A stretch of 64,000 nucleotides of DNA from Dolosigranulum pigrum ATCC 51524 (lineage in GTDB: Bacteria; Bacillota; Bacilli; Lactobacillales; Carnobacteriaceae_A). Below are positions 34,715 to 43,589 of the stretch, piece after piece. The stretch's first letter is position 1; each line of letters starts with the position of its first letter. The position numbers and the translations under genes were made by a program. The DNA is taken from contig NZ_JH601104.1 in assembly GCF_000245815.1 (NCBI RefSeq), positions 1 through 64,000 of the forward strand, in the 5' to 3' direction. The notes beneath the pieces were generated by a model. It worked only from the letters and a program-made list of their open reading frames with translations, was not told the origin of the DNA and searched no databases.

Positions 34715-35347
34715 CTAATAATCTACAATCTTTGTGCCGTGGAAGTTTTCAGTTGCAATGTGTTGTCTCACGTCTGGTAAATTCTGGTAATTCACACCGC
34801 CACCCACCAATATGTCAATCCGACCATCTGCATGCTCAATTAAGTCATTCAGATAAGCAGCATTATCCAGCACTGTCCCGTCCACACCGCCATGCGTTAG
34901 AATACAATCCACATCATGATCCACTAACCAGTCCAAGGCTTCTTTTTGTTGTTCAGGAGTAATATGATCGAATGCCATGTGACAAGTGACCTTCAGATTG
35001 CCTGCTTCTGACAATAACAACTGCATAGCTTCTTTATCCAGCTCTCCAGCTTCTGTCAAACACCCAAAGGCCAATCCTTCCACGCCAATGTCACGGCACA
35101 TCTTGATATCTTCTTGCATCATCTCTAATTCAACAGCGGAATAAACAAAATCACCGCCACGTGGTCGAATCATGACACGAATTGGCACATTACGGCCAGC
35201 ACAATATTGTTGTGATGCTTTAAGTACTCCTAGTGAAGGGGTGGTTCCGCCCACCGCTAAGTTATCACATAACTCCACTCGATTTGCTCCGGCATCCAGA
35301 GCTTCTGGTACATCGGTAAAATTCTCCGCACAAAATTCAATAATCAT
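34715..35347 (-). CDS. cutC: CutC family protein
   Basis: 210 residues forming a TIM barrel. Marks are IIEFCAENF at the start, GANRVELCDNLAVGGTTPS, VMIRPRGGDFVYS, and THGGVDGTVLDN. CutC was linked to copper tolerance, but the molecular role is uncertain. Slightly shorter than the E. coli protein, normal for Lactobacillales. Single gene, AAGGAAAATAAAG upstream of ATG. It is divergent from rnhA. Confidence 0.92.
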   Translation of the reverse strand: MIIEFCAENFTDVPEALDAGANRVELCDNLAVGGTTPSLGVLKASQQYCAGRNVPIRVMIRPRGGDFVYSAVELEMMQEDIKMCRDIGVEGLAFGCLTEAGELDKEAMQLLLSEAGNLKVTCHMAFDHITPEQQKEALDWLVDHDVDCILTHGGVDGTVLDNAAYLNDLIEHADGRIDILVGGGVNYQNLPDVRQHIATENFHGTKIVDY

Positions 35348-35400
35348 CTTTATTTTCCTTTCTACAGCTTATGTCCAATCCATTCTATCCAATATTTCCC

Positions 35401-35429
35401 TTGACAATCGGCCAAAATTCTCCTACATT
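35401..35429 (+). promoter_or_regulatory. Promoter of the RNase H gene
   Basis: TTGACA (35401-35406) and TACATT (35424-35429), 17-bp spacer, 25 bp before the start. Confidence 0.65.
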
Positions 35430-35453
35430 AGAAATACAGTAAAGGAGCATTCG

Positions 35454-36038
35454 ATGACTAAGAAAAAATACTACGCAGTAAAACACGGACGACAACCCGG
35501 TATTTATACAACTTGGAATGAGACCAAAGAACACGTACACGGGTTCCCCAGCGCTAAATACAAATCATTCTCTACTCGACAAGAGGCTGAAGAGTGGCTT
35601 GAGCCTCCTACTTCTAACGACACTGGTTTGCAAGCCTATGTAGACGGCTCTTATGACAAAAAAACAGGTCGTTATAGTTACGGTGTTGTGTTGCTTCAAG
35701 GCGGGATTGAATTAGCACGACTGGCCAATTCAGATAATGATTCCCGTTACAGTACAAGTTTCCAAATTGCCGGTGAATGCTTTGGCTGCTTGAATGCTAT
35801 GCAGTGGGGAATTCGTCATGGTTACACAGAAATAACAATTTTCTACGATTATCTCGGTATCGAAAAATGGGCCACTGGTGAGTGGCGTGCCAATAAGCCT
35901 GTTTCACAAGATTATATTCGCTACTACCAACAGTTCAAGTCACGTATAGAGGTTACCTTTGTTAAAGTTAAGGCGCATAGTGGCGTTGAAATGAATGAAC
36001 TAGCTGATCAACTCGCCAAAAAGGCCTTAAAACAATAA
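35454..36038 (+). CDS. rnhA: Ribonuclease H1 with N-terminal hybrid-binding domain
   Basis: 194 residues from ATG 35454 (AAAGGAG upstream). The N-terminal ~45 residues are the caulimovirus VI/HBD domain (YYAVKHGRQPGIYTTWNE), which binds RNA-DNA hybrids. The catalytic domain has the expected acidic set: Asp in AYVDGSYD, Glu in GECFGCLNAM, Asp in IFYDYLGIEKW, and Asp in NELADQLAKKA. It removes RNA from hybrids during replication and R-loop clearance. Confidence 0.93.
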   Translation: MTKKKYYAVKHGRQPGIYTTWNETKEHVHGFPSAKYKSFSTRQEAEEWLEPPTSNDTGLQAYVDGSYDKKTGRYSYGVVLLQGGIELARLANSDNDSRYSTSFQIAGECFGCLNAMQWGIRHGYTEITIFYDYLGIEKWATGEWRANKPVSQDYIRYYQQFKSRIEVTFVKVKAHSGVEMNELADQLAKKALKQ

Positions 36039-36042
36039 CAAC

Positions 36043-36849
36043 TTACAATGCTTTAATTTTTGCTTTATCTTCTGATGATAATTCAAAATCAAAAATGGCT
36101 AAATTATCCACTTGGTGCTCTCGATCGTGCGATTTCGGAATAACTACTACACCACGTTGTACGTGATAACGTAACAAAACTTGTGCCCATGATTTATTAT
36201 AGCATTGCCCAATCTCAGCTAATTGCTGACGTTGGGCTTTTTCTGCCTTCAGCGGACTCCACGCCGTTACTGCTATATTTTCTTTTTGTAAATAAGCAAT
36301 TAAATCATCGTTCCATTCTGTTGGGTTGGATTGAATCTGATTCACTTCCGGCATCACTTTCGCAAAGGACTTCATCTCTTCAATCATTGCCTCGGTAAAA
36401 TTAGAGACCCCGATGCTCTTAAGAATCCCCTTCTCATAATACTCTTCCAACACTGACCAAACAAGCTTCAAGCGCTTAACCGAATCGAATGGATGGTGCA
36501 CTAAGTACAAATCTAAATAATCCGTCTCAAAATGGTCTAAGCTCTGTTCGATCGTTTGATGCACTGCGTCTTCACTGATCGTATACTGATCATCAGTCGG
36601 AATTTTGGTGGTCAAGAAGACTTCCGAGCGCTTCACTCCGCTATTAGCTGCCGTATGTCCAACCCCTGCTTCATTCCGATATGAGATAGCTGTGTCAACT
36701 AAGCGATAACCGACTTCCAGTGCTGTCTCTAATGGCGTAAAATCTCCATTTAATTCGCCGCGATATTCAGCATCCACTTTCCCAAACGTATTGGTTCCTG
36801 TCCCGACTAACGGCATATTCGTCCGGTCATTTAATTGTATATAGTCCAT
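36043..36849 (-). CDS. Aldo/keto reductase
   Basis: 268 residues. Catalytic residues are visible: Asp in RLVDTAISYRNE with Tyr four residues on, Lys in TTKIPTDD, His in LYLVHHPFD. Cofactor loop VVIPKSHDREHQ near the end binds NADPH. Substrate unknown. Single gene between convergent rnhA and upstream prfC. Confidence 0.9.
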   Translation of the reverse strand: MDYIQLNDRTNMPLVGTGTNTFGKVDAEYRGELNGDFTPLETALEVGYRLVDTAISYRNEAGVGHTAANSGVKRSEVFLTTKIPTDDQYTISEDAVHQTIEQSLDHFETDYLDLYLVHHPFDSVKRLKLVWSVLEEYYEKGILKSIGVSNFTEAMIEEMKSFAKVMPEVNQIQSNPTEWNDDLIAYLQKENIAVTAWSPLKAEKAQRQQLAEIGQCYNKSWAQVLLRYHVQRGVVVIPKSHDREHQVDNLAIFDFELSSEDKAKIKAL

Positions 36850-36936
36850 ATCCTGTCACCTCTCCTGAATAAAATGCTTTCATTCAGTCTATCATATCTT
36901 TCTGATTTTTCATAATCAAAGCTCATAAAAGATATC

Positions 36937-38520
36937 TTAGAGCAGTGAAGTTAGCTCTACTTCTGGATATTTGTCTGAGAACCAGCGCTCAGCAAACTCG
37001 TTCTCAAATAGGAATAACGGTTGATCAAAACGGTCATACACTAATGTATTACGGCTTGAACTCATCTTTGGATCCAACTGTTCGGGAGCAATCCATCGCG
37101 CAATTCGATTACCAATTGGCGTCATATCAATATCAGAATTATATTCCTGCTGCATACGTGTCTTCAAGACTTCGAACTGCAACTGACCAACTGCTCCGAC
37201 AATATAATCATTAGAGTGATGGAGGCGATATACCTGAATCGCTCCTTCTTGCACTAATTGCTGCAAGCCTTTATGGAATGATTTTTGCTTCATCACATTT
37301 TTGGGCTGAATCTTCATAAAGAGTTCAGGCGTAAACTGAGGCAGATCTTCAAATTCAATTGTTTCTTTGCCGGTATGAATGGTGTCCCCAATCTGGTAAG
37401 TCCCTGTATCATAGAGACCGATAATGTCCCCTGCTACAGCCGTTTCAACAGTCTGACGGTCTTCCGCCATAAAATTAGTTGAATTATTGAGTCGAATTTT
37501 TTTATTCAATCTTGGTAGTTGGACATCCATCCCACGCTCAAACTCGCCGGAAACAATACGTAAAAAGGCAATGCGGTCGCGGTGATTTGGATCCATATTG
37601 GCCTGAATCTTGAAAACAAAACCACTAAATTGGTCCTCAGTTGGCGTAACTTCACGACCTGATTTGTCTGCTACACTTGTTGGACTTGGCGCTAATTTTA
37701 AGAATGCTTCTAGGAATGTTTGGACCCCGAAGTTGGTTAATGCTGAGCCGAAGAAAACAGGTGTCAACTCACCGGCACGTACCGCTTCTTCTGAAAAGGT
37801 GTTCCCGGCTATTTTAAGTAACTCCACTTCTTCCAGTGCTTCACTATAGACACTCTCTTCCTTGAACGGATGATCACCGGCGATTTCACCTGCATCATCT
37901 ACCGCAATAAGTCGCTCCCCATGATTATCACGGTCAGGATGAGCCACTTCGATCCGATTATTGTGCAAATCATAAATCCCTAGCAACGTCCGTCCTGACC
38001 CCATCGGCCAATTCATCGCATACGCATCAATGCCTAAGACATTCTCCAGCTCTTCTACCAATTCTAGTGGCGTACGCCCATCACGGTCTAACTTATTCAT
38101 AAAGGTAAAAATTGGAATACCTCGCATACGACAGACTTTAAATAATTTTTTGGTCTGTGCTTCGATCCCTTTAGTACTATCAATCACCATCACAGCCGCA
38201 TCCACTGCCATCAACGTACGATATGTATCTTCTGAAAAATCTTGGTGACCTGGTGTGTCAAGAATATTGACACGTTTTCCTTCGTAATCGAACTGCATAA
38301 CGGAACTGGTTACAGAAATTCCACGTTGTTTTTCAATTTCCATCCAGTCAGATGTCGCAAATTTACCACTTTTTTTGGCTTTAACGGTTCCCGCTTGTCT
38401 GATCGCCCCACCGAATAATAGCATCTGCTCCGTAATTGTTGTTTTCCCAGCATCCGGGTGTGAAATAATTGCAAATGTTCGTCGTTTATCAACTGTTTGT
38501 TTTAAAGATGTCTCTCCCAT
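36937..38520 (-). CDS. prfC: Peptide chain release factor 3
   Basis: 527 residues from ATG 38520 (GAGGGAGTTTTT upstream). The frame is open 55 codons further, but that extension is not RF3-like. GTPase motifs: G1 SHPDAGKTTITE, G3 DTPGHQDF, G4 NKLDRD; then domains II and III. RF3 uses GTP to recycle RF1/RF2 from the ribosome after termination. Single gene. Confidence 0.95.
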   Translation of the reverse strand: MGETSLKQTVDKRRTFAIISHPDAGKTTITEQMLLFGGAIRQAGTVKAKKSGKFATSDWMEIEKQRGISVTSSVMQFDYEGKRVNILDTPGHQDFSEDTYRTLMAVDAAVMVIDSTKGIEAQTKKLFKVCRMRGIPIFTFMNKLDRDGRTPLELVEELENVLGIDAYAMNWPMGSGRTLLGIYDLHNNRIEVAHPDRDNHGERLIAVDDAGEIAGDHPFKEESVYSEALEEVELLKIAGNTFSEEAVRAGELTPVFFGSALTNFGVQTFLEAFLKLAPSPTSVADKSGREVTPTEDQFSGFVFKIQANMDPNHRDRIAFLRIVSGEFERGMDVQLPRLNKKIRLNNSTNFMAEDRQTVETAVAGDIIGLYDTGTYQIGDTIHTGKETIEFEDLPQFTPELFMKIQPKNVMKQKSFHKGLQQLVQEGAIQVYRLHHSNDYIVGAVGQLQFEVLKTRMQQEYNSDIDMTPIGNRIARWIAPEQLDPKMSSSRNTLVYDRFDQPLFLFENEFAERWFSDKYPEVELTSLL

Positions 38521-38782
38521 AAAAACTCCCTCACTACTTGAATATCTATTGACAGTATGCCTATTATACCATAACCGCTCAACAATACCACCACCTTCGT
38601 CACTTGCAGCCTGACAAAAATCACTGAGACAACTGTAACTATTTATCCCTCTGGCCGTCAAACAAGAAGAAATCGGGTCCAGCACTTAATTATTTATGCT
38701 CAGTTTATAACGGTTTTTACCGCTGAAATATCTTGACTAATAAAGATAGACATGCTATATTTTTAGCGATAGGAGGAATTTG

Positions 38783-39247
38783 ATGGCAACATTTAAAACA
38801 ACAACCGATATTCATGATTCAGTATTTAAGGAAGCCGCTCATATTCGTAGTCTTGTTTTTGTACAAGAACAAGGATTTGAAGAGAATGAGGAGGCGGACG
38901 ATATAGAACGTGGCTATGAGCATATTCATGTCGTCGGATATATTGACGATCATCCATTAACCACTGCACGACTTCTACCAACAAAAGATGGACAAACTTA
39001 CTTAATTGAACGCGTTGCAACCGTTGAAGAGGGGCGCGGCCAAGGATTAGGGGAAGAACTCTTTCACTTTATTGAGTCATTCGCTCGCGAAAGAGGCGTG
39101 CAAGAATTAGTTCTGGATGCTCAAGATGCAGCCCTTATTTTTTATGAAAAATTAGGCTACACGATTGCTAGTCCAGGGTTCTTCGAGTACGGGCGCCCAC
39201 ACCATACGATGCATAAGATCTTACGCGAGGATCCCACCAATGCTTGA
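38783..39247 (+). CDS. GNAT acetyltransferase, first of a tandem pair
   Basis: 154 residues from ATG 38783 (AGGAGGAATTTG upstream). Acetyl-CoA loop RVATVEEGRGQGLGEELFHF. The rest (VFVQEQGFEENEEADD, LVLDAQDAALIFYEKLGY, HHTMHK) is of the ElaA/YitI-like type. Substrate unknown. Its last 8 bases overlap the start of a paralogous gene. Confidence 0.88.
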   Translation: MATFKTTTDIHDSVFKEAAHIRSLVFVQEQGFEENEEADDIERGYEHIHVVGYIDDHPLTTARLLPTKDGQTYLIERVATVEEGRGQGLGEELFHFIESFARERGVQELVLDAQDAALIFYEKLGYTIASPGFFEYGRPHHTMHKILREDPTNA

Positions 39248-39692
39248 GTTTAAGATGACCCAAGACTTGACGAGTCCAATTTATGCTGATGCCTTAATGA
39301 TTCGACGTCGTGTCTTTATTGATGGACAAGGTGTTCCCGAATCGATTGAAGTGGACGATATGGAAGCTCAAGCTCGCCATATTGTTGGCTACCAAGAAGG
39401 CGAACCCGTAGTCGTTGCTCGTTTAATCGATAAAGAATTGGGCAAAACTTATAAAGTCCAACGCGTAGCTGTCTTAGCAGATTGGCGCAAACATGGATTC
39501 GGTAAGCAATTAATGCTCTATATCGAAGACTTTGCGCTCGAACAAGATGTACGCTCACTTGTACTCAATGCTCAGAATACGGCAATTGGCTTCTATGAAT
39601 CATTGGATTACGAGATTATTGGCGATGTCTTCTTAGAGGCCGGCATCCCACATCACACCATGCGCAAGACATTATCCGACTACACACTCTAA
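39240..39692 (+). CDS. GNAT acetyltransferase, second of a tandem pair
   Basis: 150 residues from ATG 39240, inside the end of the previous gene (AATGCTTGA overlap), with GAGGATCC upstream; translation is probably coupled. It aligns along its whole length with the first copy: VFIDGQGVPESIEVDD, RVAVLADWRKHGFGKQL, LVLNAQNTAIGFYESLDY, HHTMRK. An old duplication that has diverged; the two may form a heterodimer, which is conjecture. The acetyl-CoA loop Q/RxxGxG is altered to RKHGFG, still compatible with binding. Confidence 0.87.
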   Translation: MLEFKMTQDLTSPIYADALMIRRRVFIDGQGVPESIEVDDMEAQARHIVGYQEGEPVVVARLIDKELGKTYKVQRVAVLADWRKHGFGKQLMLYIEDFALEQDVRSLVLNAQNTAIGFYESLDYEIIGDVFLEAGIPHHTMRKTLSDYTL

Positions 39693-39704
39693 CGAGACAG
39701 TCTA

Positions 39705-39744
39705 AAAAATACTAGATTAGCTACTGAGCTAATCTAGTATTTTT
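39705..39744. terminator. Bidirectional terminator
   Basis: AAAAATACTAGATTAGCT (39705-39722) / AGCTAATCTAGTATTTTT (39727-39744), perfect 18-bp stem; the stop codon of the convergent rluD-type gene lies in it. Confidence 0.93.
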
Positions 39745-40633
39745 GATTGTTTTTATGAATAAGTGACTGCAAATCATTCGGCAAATCTGCCACTATATGC
39801 AAAGACTGGCCTGTTAGAGGATGCGCCAACGTCAACTTCCGACAATGCAAAGCGTGTCGTTGCAACAATTTTAGATGTCCTCCGTACAAATCATCGCCAA
39901 CTAATGGGTGACCAATATGTGCAAAGTGGACCCGAATTTGATGTGTTCGCCCTGTCCATAATTTTACATCAACAACCGATAAGTGCTTACGCACCTCGCG
40001 TACCCAATATTCTGTCTTCGCCGGCTTGCCTGCATCCGAATCATCCACTATCCGTTCAATAATCGACTCTTGGCTCCGCCCAATTGGAAAAGTCAATATT
40101 CCATAATCAGGAGTAACTTGTCCCTCAACAACGGCTACGTATAACTTATCGAGCGTCCGCTTGCGCAATTGCTGGTCCATCAAGGCATGAATAAAGCCAT
40201 TCTTCGCAAACAGCATCACCCCGGACGTCTCTCGGTCTAAACGCGTCACGACATGCACCGCTTGATGAGGATAAGCCTTGTTGCTGATATAGGCAGCCAC
40301 CCGATTCACCATCGTATCTTCGCGATGTTCAGGAGACGGCACCGAGGCCACACCACACGGTTTATTCACCACTAATAGCGCCTCATCTTCGTACAGAATA
40401 TCGAGCGGTTTATCTGACAAGACAACTTGCTCATTACGCAACTCAGGTGGAATCTCAATAATAACCTGATCCCCTTCATTGATCGGCACCGTCACCCTAA
40501 CCGGATCATCATTTAACCAAATCTCTCCCTCGAATTTCAGCTTAGCCAATAACTTACGTGACACCCCTTGCTTTCGCAAAAACTCACGCAATAATTTGGG
40601 GTGATGACTACCAACCGTCCACTTAACTCTCAT
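39734..40633 (-). CDS. RluA-family pseudouridine synthase (RluD type)
   Basis: 299 residues. N-terminal S4-like domain (~15-60), then the catalytic domain with HVVTRLDRETSGVMLFAKN, where Asp is the nucleophile, and TGRTHQIRVHFAHIGHPLVGDDLYGG (two overlapping stretches). It modifies uridine in 23S rRNA or tRNA. It overlaps the NAD kinase gene by 11 bp and closes the relQ-nadK-rluD operon, an order conserved in Firmicutes (yjbMNO). Confidence 0.93.
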   Translation of the reverse strand: MRVKWTVGSHHPKLLREFLRKQGVSRKLLAKLKFEGEIWLNDDPVRVTVPINEGDQVIIEIPPELRNEQVVLSDKPLDILYEDEALLVVNKPCGVASVPSPEHREDTMVNRVAAYISNKAYPHQAVHVVTRLDRETSGVMLFAKNGFIHALMDQQLRKRTLDKLYVAVVEGQVTPDYGILTFPIGRSQESIIERIVDDSDAGKPAKTEYWVREVRKHLSVVDVKLWTGRTHQIRVHFAHIGHPLVGDDLYGGHLKLLQRHALHCRKLTLAHPLTGQSLHIVADLPNDLQSLIHKNNQKY

Positions 40634-41435
40634 GTCGCTTCTTCGCTCCTAAAAAAGCATCCTCCACCCGATCCCAGAAGTGCGTATGCTCATACCGCGC
40701 AAAACGAATCGTCTTATCAGAAATACGATACTGCACTGACTTCACGTGATGCTCATGATACACATTCTGATCAATTGACAACATAAAACTATCCGTATTA
40801 ATCGGCTTCAAATTAATCCACTCATCCGGGGCAATAACCAGTGGCGAGCTCAGTGTTCGAAATACACGGTTATTTAACGAAGCCATCTCTGTGAGTTGAA
40901 GTGCTTTTAGTCGGGGATGCAAGACCGCCCCGCCTAACGATTTATTTAAACCAGTTGATCCTGTCGGCGTCGAGACACATAGGCCATCGCCACGAAATCG
41001 TTCAAACAACTCATCTCGAATGCCCACATCACAAACCAACGTACTATCATGCCGCTTAATCGTTGACTCATTCAGAGCCAAATAATGACGTGGCTCTTGC
41101 CCTTGCGTACAAAAAACCGTCACATCTAACAATGGATATTCAATATATTCGCCTGTATCTTTTTTCAGGCCTTCTATGAGTCGCTCTAAATCATACTCGC
41201 GCCAATCCGTATAAAATCCTAAATGTCCCGTATGTAAACCAATAAATCGAACTGAATCAATCAAATCTTGATGCTTCTCAAACGCAGACAGTAACGTGCC
41301 GTCGCCTCCGACCGTTATAATAATATCAGGCTGTTCATCCACTAACTGAAAGTCTTCTGCTAACAAAAGTTCTTTAAGTTTCGTAAATACAGCAAGAGAT
41401 TTCTTTGAATAATTATGGGTCAATTTTATACGCAT
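40623..41435 (-). CDS. nadK: NAD kinase
   Basis: 270 residues. GGDGTLLSAFEKH carries the GGDG motif; STPTGSTGLNKSLGGAV binds NAD. It makes NADP from NAD and ATP or polyphosphate. It starts 1 bp after relQ and overlaps the rluD-type gene. Confidence 0.95.
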   Translation of the reverse strand: MRIKLTHNYSKKSLAVFTKLKELLLAEDFQLVDEQPDIIITVGGDGTLLSAFEKHQDLIDSVRFIGLHTGHLGFYTDWREYDLERLIEGLKKDTGEYIEYPLLDVTVFCTQGQEPRHYLALNESTIKRHDSTLVCDVGIRDELFERFRGDGLCVSTPTGSTGLNKSLGGAVLHPRLKALQLTEMASLNNRVFRTLSSPLVIAPDEWINLKPINTDSFMLSIDQNVYHEHHVKSVQYRISDKTIRFARYEHTHFWDRVEDAFLGAKKRHES

Positions 41436-41436
41436 C

Positions 41437-42066
41437 TTATCGCGACTCCTCTTCTAAATGGTGTTGGGCATCAATTTCTCTAATCTCCCGTCTTAACTGT
41501 GACATCTCTTCATCTAACAAAAAAACAGACTCCGCGACTGATTGCAATCGCTCAGCAATATCTTCTGGATAATATTGATCATCTTTTTTATAGTGAAGCG
41601 AATGTTCAATCGATGCCCAAAAATTCATCGCCAACGTACGGACTTGAATTTCAACTAACACAAATCGTCGTCCTTCTACTAATTCAACAGGATAACGGCA
41701 AATCAAATGATACGACCGGTACCCACTTTTTTTCTTATGTGTAATGTAGTCCCGTTCTTCAATAATTGTCAAATCTTCGCGTTGATCAATCAAATCAACG
41801 ACTTCATAAATATCCTCAACGAACGGACACATAATACGCAAACCGACAATATCTTCCATCTCTGACTCCAATTGATCTAACGACATGTGGCGACGCTGCG
41901 CCTTATCGATAATACTCTCGATTGGTTTCAGTCGACCTGTTACGAATTCAATAGGACTTGGCCGATTTCTAAGACGGTACATGCCACGTATACCTCTTAA
42001 TTTTACTTTTAATTCTTTTAGCGCTAATTCATACGGATATAGCGTCTTATCCCAGTTACGTTCCAT
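41437..42066 (-). CDS. relQ: Small alarmone synthetase RelQ
   Basis: 209 residues. RelA/SpoT synthetase domain without hydrolase domain: EDIVGLRIMCPFVEDIY, then KKSGYRSYHLICRYP and FVLVEIQVRTLAMNFWASIEHSL. It makes (p)ppGpp from ATP and GTP/GDP/GMP, as a tetramer in known cases. First gene of relQ-nadK-rluD; divergent from the CYTH gene. Confidence 0.95.
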   Translation of the reverse strand: MERNWDKTLYPYELALKELKVKLRGIRGMYRLRNRPSPIEFVTGRLKPIESIIDKAQRRHMSLDQLESEMEDIVGLRIMCPFVEDIYEVVDLIDQREDLTIIEERDYITHKKKSGYRSYHLICRYPVELVEGRRFVLVEIQVRTLAMNFWASIEHSLHYKKDDQYYPEDIAERLQSVAESVFLLDEEMSQLRREIREIDAQHHLEEESR

Positions 42067-42158
42067 ATAAACTCCTCATTATTATGTCTGTTTCTTTACG
42101 AGTAACCACTTCTTATTGTATCATAGATATGACGAAAACCTAATAAAAGGAGATTATT

Positions 42159-42746
42159 ATGTCACAAGAACTTGAGATTGAATATAAAAATTTGCTGACC
42201 AAAACAGAATATGACCAAATAATGACTGAGTTCCAGCTTAATCACGAGAATCAGTTCACGCAGACCAATTACTATTTTGACACAACCGATTTTCAATTAA
42301 AAGCTCATCACTCCGCCTTGCGTATTCGTACGCGACCCGATCAATCCTATGCTGAGATGACTTTAAAAACACCTAAAGAGGGACAATTATTGGAAACAAC
42401 TACTCAACTTACTATGGAGCAAGCTCAGTCATTCATTCAACAACAAACCATTGAACCCACAGCAGAAATTGTACAAGAGCTTCAAAAAATTGGCTTAGAG
42501 CAGAGCGAGTCGCTCACGCTATTCGCTGAATTAACAACCACGCGCCGTGAAAAACAGGTTCCCCAAGGTACGATTGTCCTCGATCATAGTTGGTATGGTA
42601 CGCAGGAAGATTTCGAATTAGAGGTTGAATCAACAATGGAAACAGATGGTCTAGAGCTATTTCAAGCGATCTTACAACAATGCAATATTCCCCATCGTCA
42701 AACCCCGAATAAAATTAGGCGGGCCCAACAAGCACTTCAATCATGA
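42159..42746 (+). CDS. CYTH domain protein (YjbK type)
   Basis: 195 residues. Starts with the CYTH signature LEIEYKNLLT (ExExK), followed by acidic and basic strands lining the tunnel (ALRIRTRPDQSYAEMTLKTP, FELEVEST). It probably binds or hydrolyses triphosphates/polyphosphate. Conserved neighbour of relQ. AAAGGAGATTATT upstream of ATG. Confidence 0.92.
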   Translation: MSQELEIEYKNLLTKTEYDQIMTEFQLNHENQFTQTNYYFDTTDFQLKAHHSALRIRTRPDQSYAEMTLKTPKEGQLLETTTQLTMEQAQSFIQQQTIEPTAEIVQELQKIGLEQSESLTLFAELTTTRREKQVPQGTIVLDHSWYGTQEDFELEVESTMETDGLELFQAILQQCNIPHRQTPNKIRRAQQALQS

Positions 42747-42839
42747 ATCAGTTAAGTGCATATCATTAGGCATTTGTCACAATCTTTGATAAGATTAGTT
42801 TACTTCAAGAAATATATGACGAACTAGAAAGGACTCACT

Positions 42840-43466
42840 ATGGTATTCAGACAGATGATTGAACTCTTCGTCTTCATTAATCCTCTCGATCCTGAGTGTT
42901 TTAAAGCTAATCAGATGATTATCGAATTCGCCCAAGAGCGTACCGAAAAAGTGAATATTCGCTTCGTGACCAGTGTACTTAGCCAAAATTCACTGCGTCA
43001 ACTGCACTATGCTTATTTGAAGAAAATGCAGCGTGATGACAATCAAATCTTCAATGCTGACTTCATAGCCAGTCTAGCTGTTCAAGCTGCCACCATGCAA
43101 GGCAAAAAACGTGGCATGCAATTTTTAATGACACTTCAATCTCGTTTGTTTGAAGAAGGGGATTCTTTTTCAGAAGCACTTATTATAGAGGTTGCTCAGC
43201 AAGTAAACCTTGATCTGACGATGTTTCAAGAGGACTTATACTCAAACTTAGCTAAAAAAGCTTATACGAGAGATCAACACTTAGCCCAAAAAATGCAAAT
43301 CACCTCCACGCCAACTTGTGTCTTATATCAATGTAATAGTAGCAATAAAGCTATCAAAATGTCGCACCACCTGTCGAAAGAAACCTTGCACCAAGTCTGT
43401 GGAGATACCTTTGATAACTTAACTACCCAACAATTTAATCAGCATCCTTTCTTTCAAATCTTATAA
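42840..43466 (+). CDS. spxH: DsbA-fold adaptor SpxH (YjbH) family
   Basis: 208 residues with thioredoxin/DsbA-like layout: IELFVFINPLDPECFKANQ near the start and the cis-Pro loop STPTCVLYQ near residue 158. Only a single Cys remains at the CxxC position, usual for this lineage. In Bacillus the homologue hands Spx to ClpXP for degradation. The gene lies beside relQ/CYTH and a few genes from a Spx-like gene. AAAGGACTCACT before ATG. Confidence 0.82.
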   Translation: MVFRQMIELFVFINPLDPECFKANQMIIEFAQERTEKVNIRFVTSVLSQNSLRQLHYAYLKKMQRDDNQIFNADFIASLAVQAATMQGKKRGMQFLMTLQSRLFEEGDSFSEALIIEVAQQVNLDLTMFQEDLYSNLAKKAYTRDQHLAQKMQITSTPTCVLYQCNSSNKAIKMSHHLSKETLHQVCGDTFDNLTTQQFNQHPFFQIL

Positions 43467-43470
43467 AAAA

Positions 43471-43499
43471 CAGTCATCAACGAATGACTGTTTTTTTTT
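43471..43499 (+). terminator. Terminator after spxH
   Basis: CAGTCAT (43471-43477) / ATGACTG (43484-43490), then nine Ts. Confidence 0.9.
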
Positions 43500-43519
43500 G
43501 ATACATTATCCATAACAAA

Positions 43520-43562
43520 TAGCCCTATCCCTTACACCATATGCAGTGTGAAGGATAGGGCT
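43520..43562 (-). terminator. Terminator after pepF
   Basis: TAGCCCTATCC...CAC / GTG...GGATAGGGCTA stem of about 15 pairs, 28 bp past the pepF stop; T tract modest (ATTTGTTAT). Confidence 0.75.
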
Positions 43563-43589
43563 AAAATATTTTATTTCAATGTGAACTAA

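Noticed and set aside
36945..38614. Several plus-strand frames
   Set aside because: All are shadows of prfC on the minus strand.
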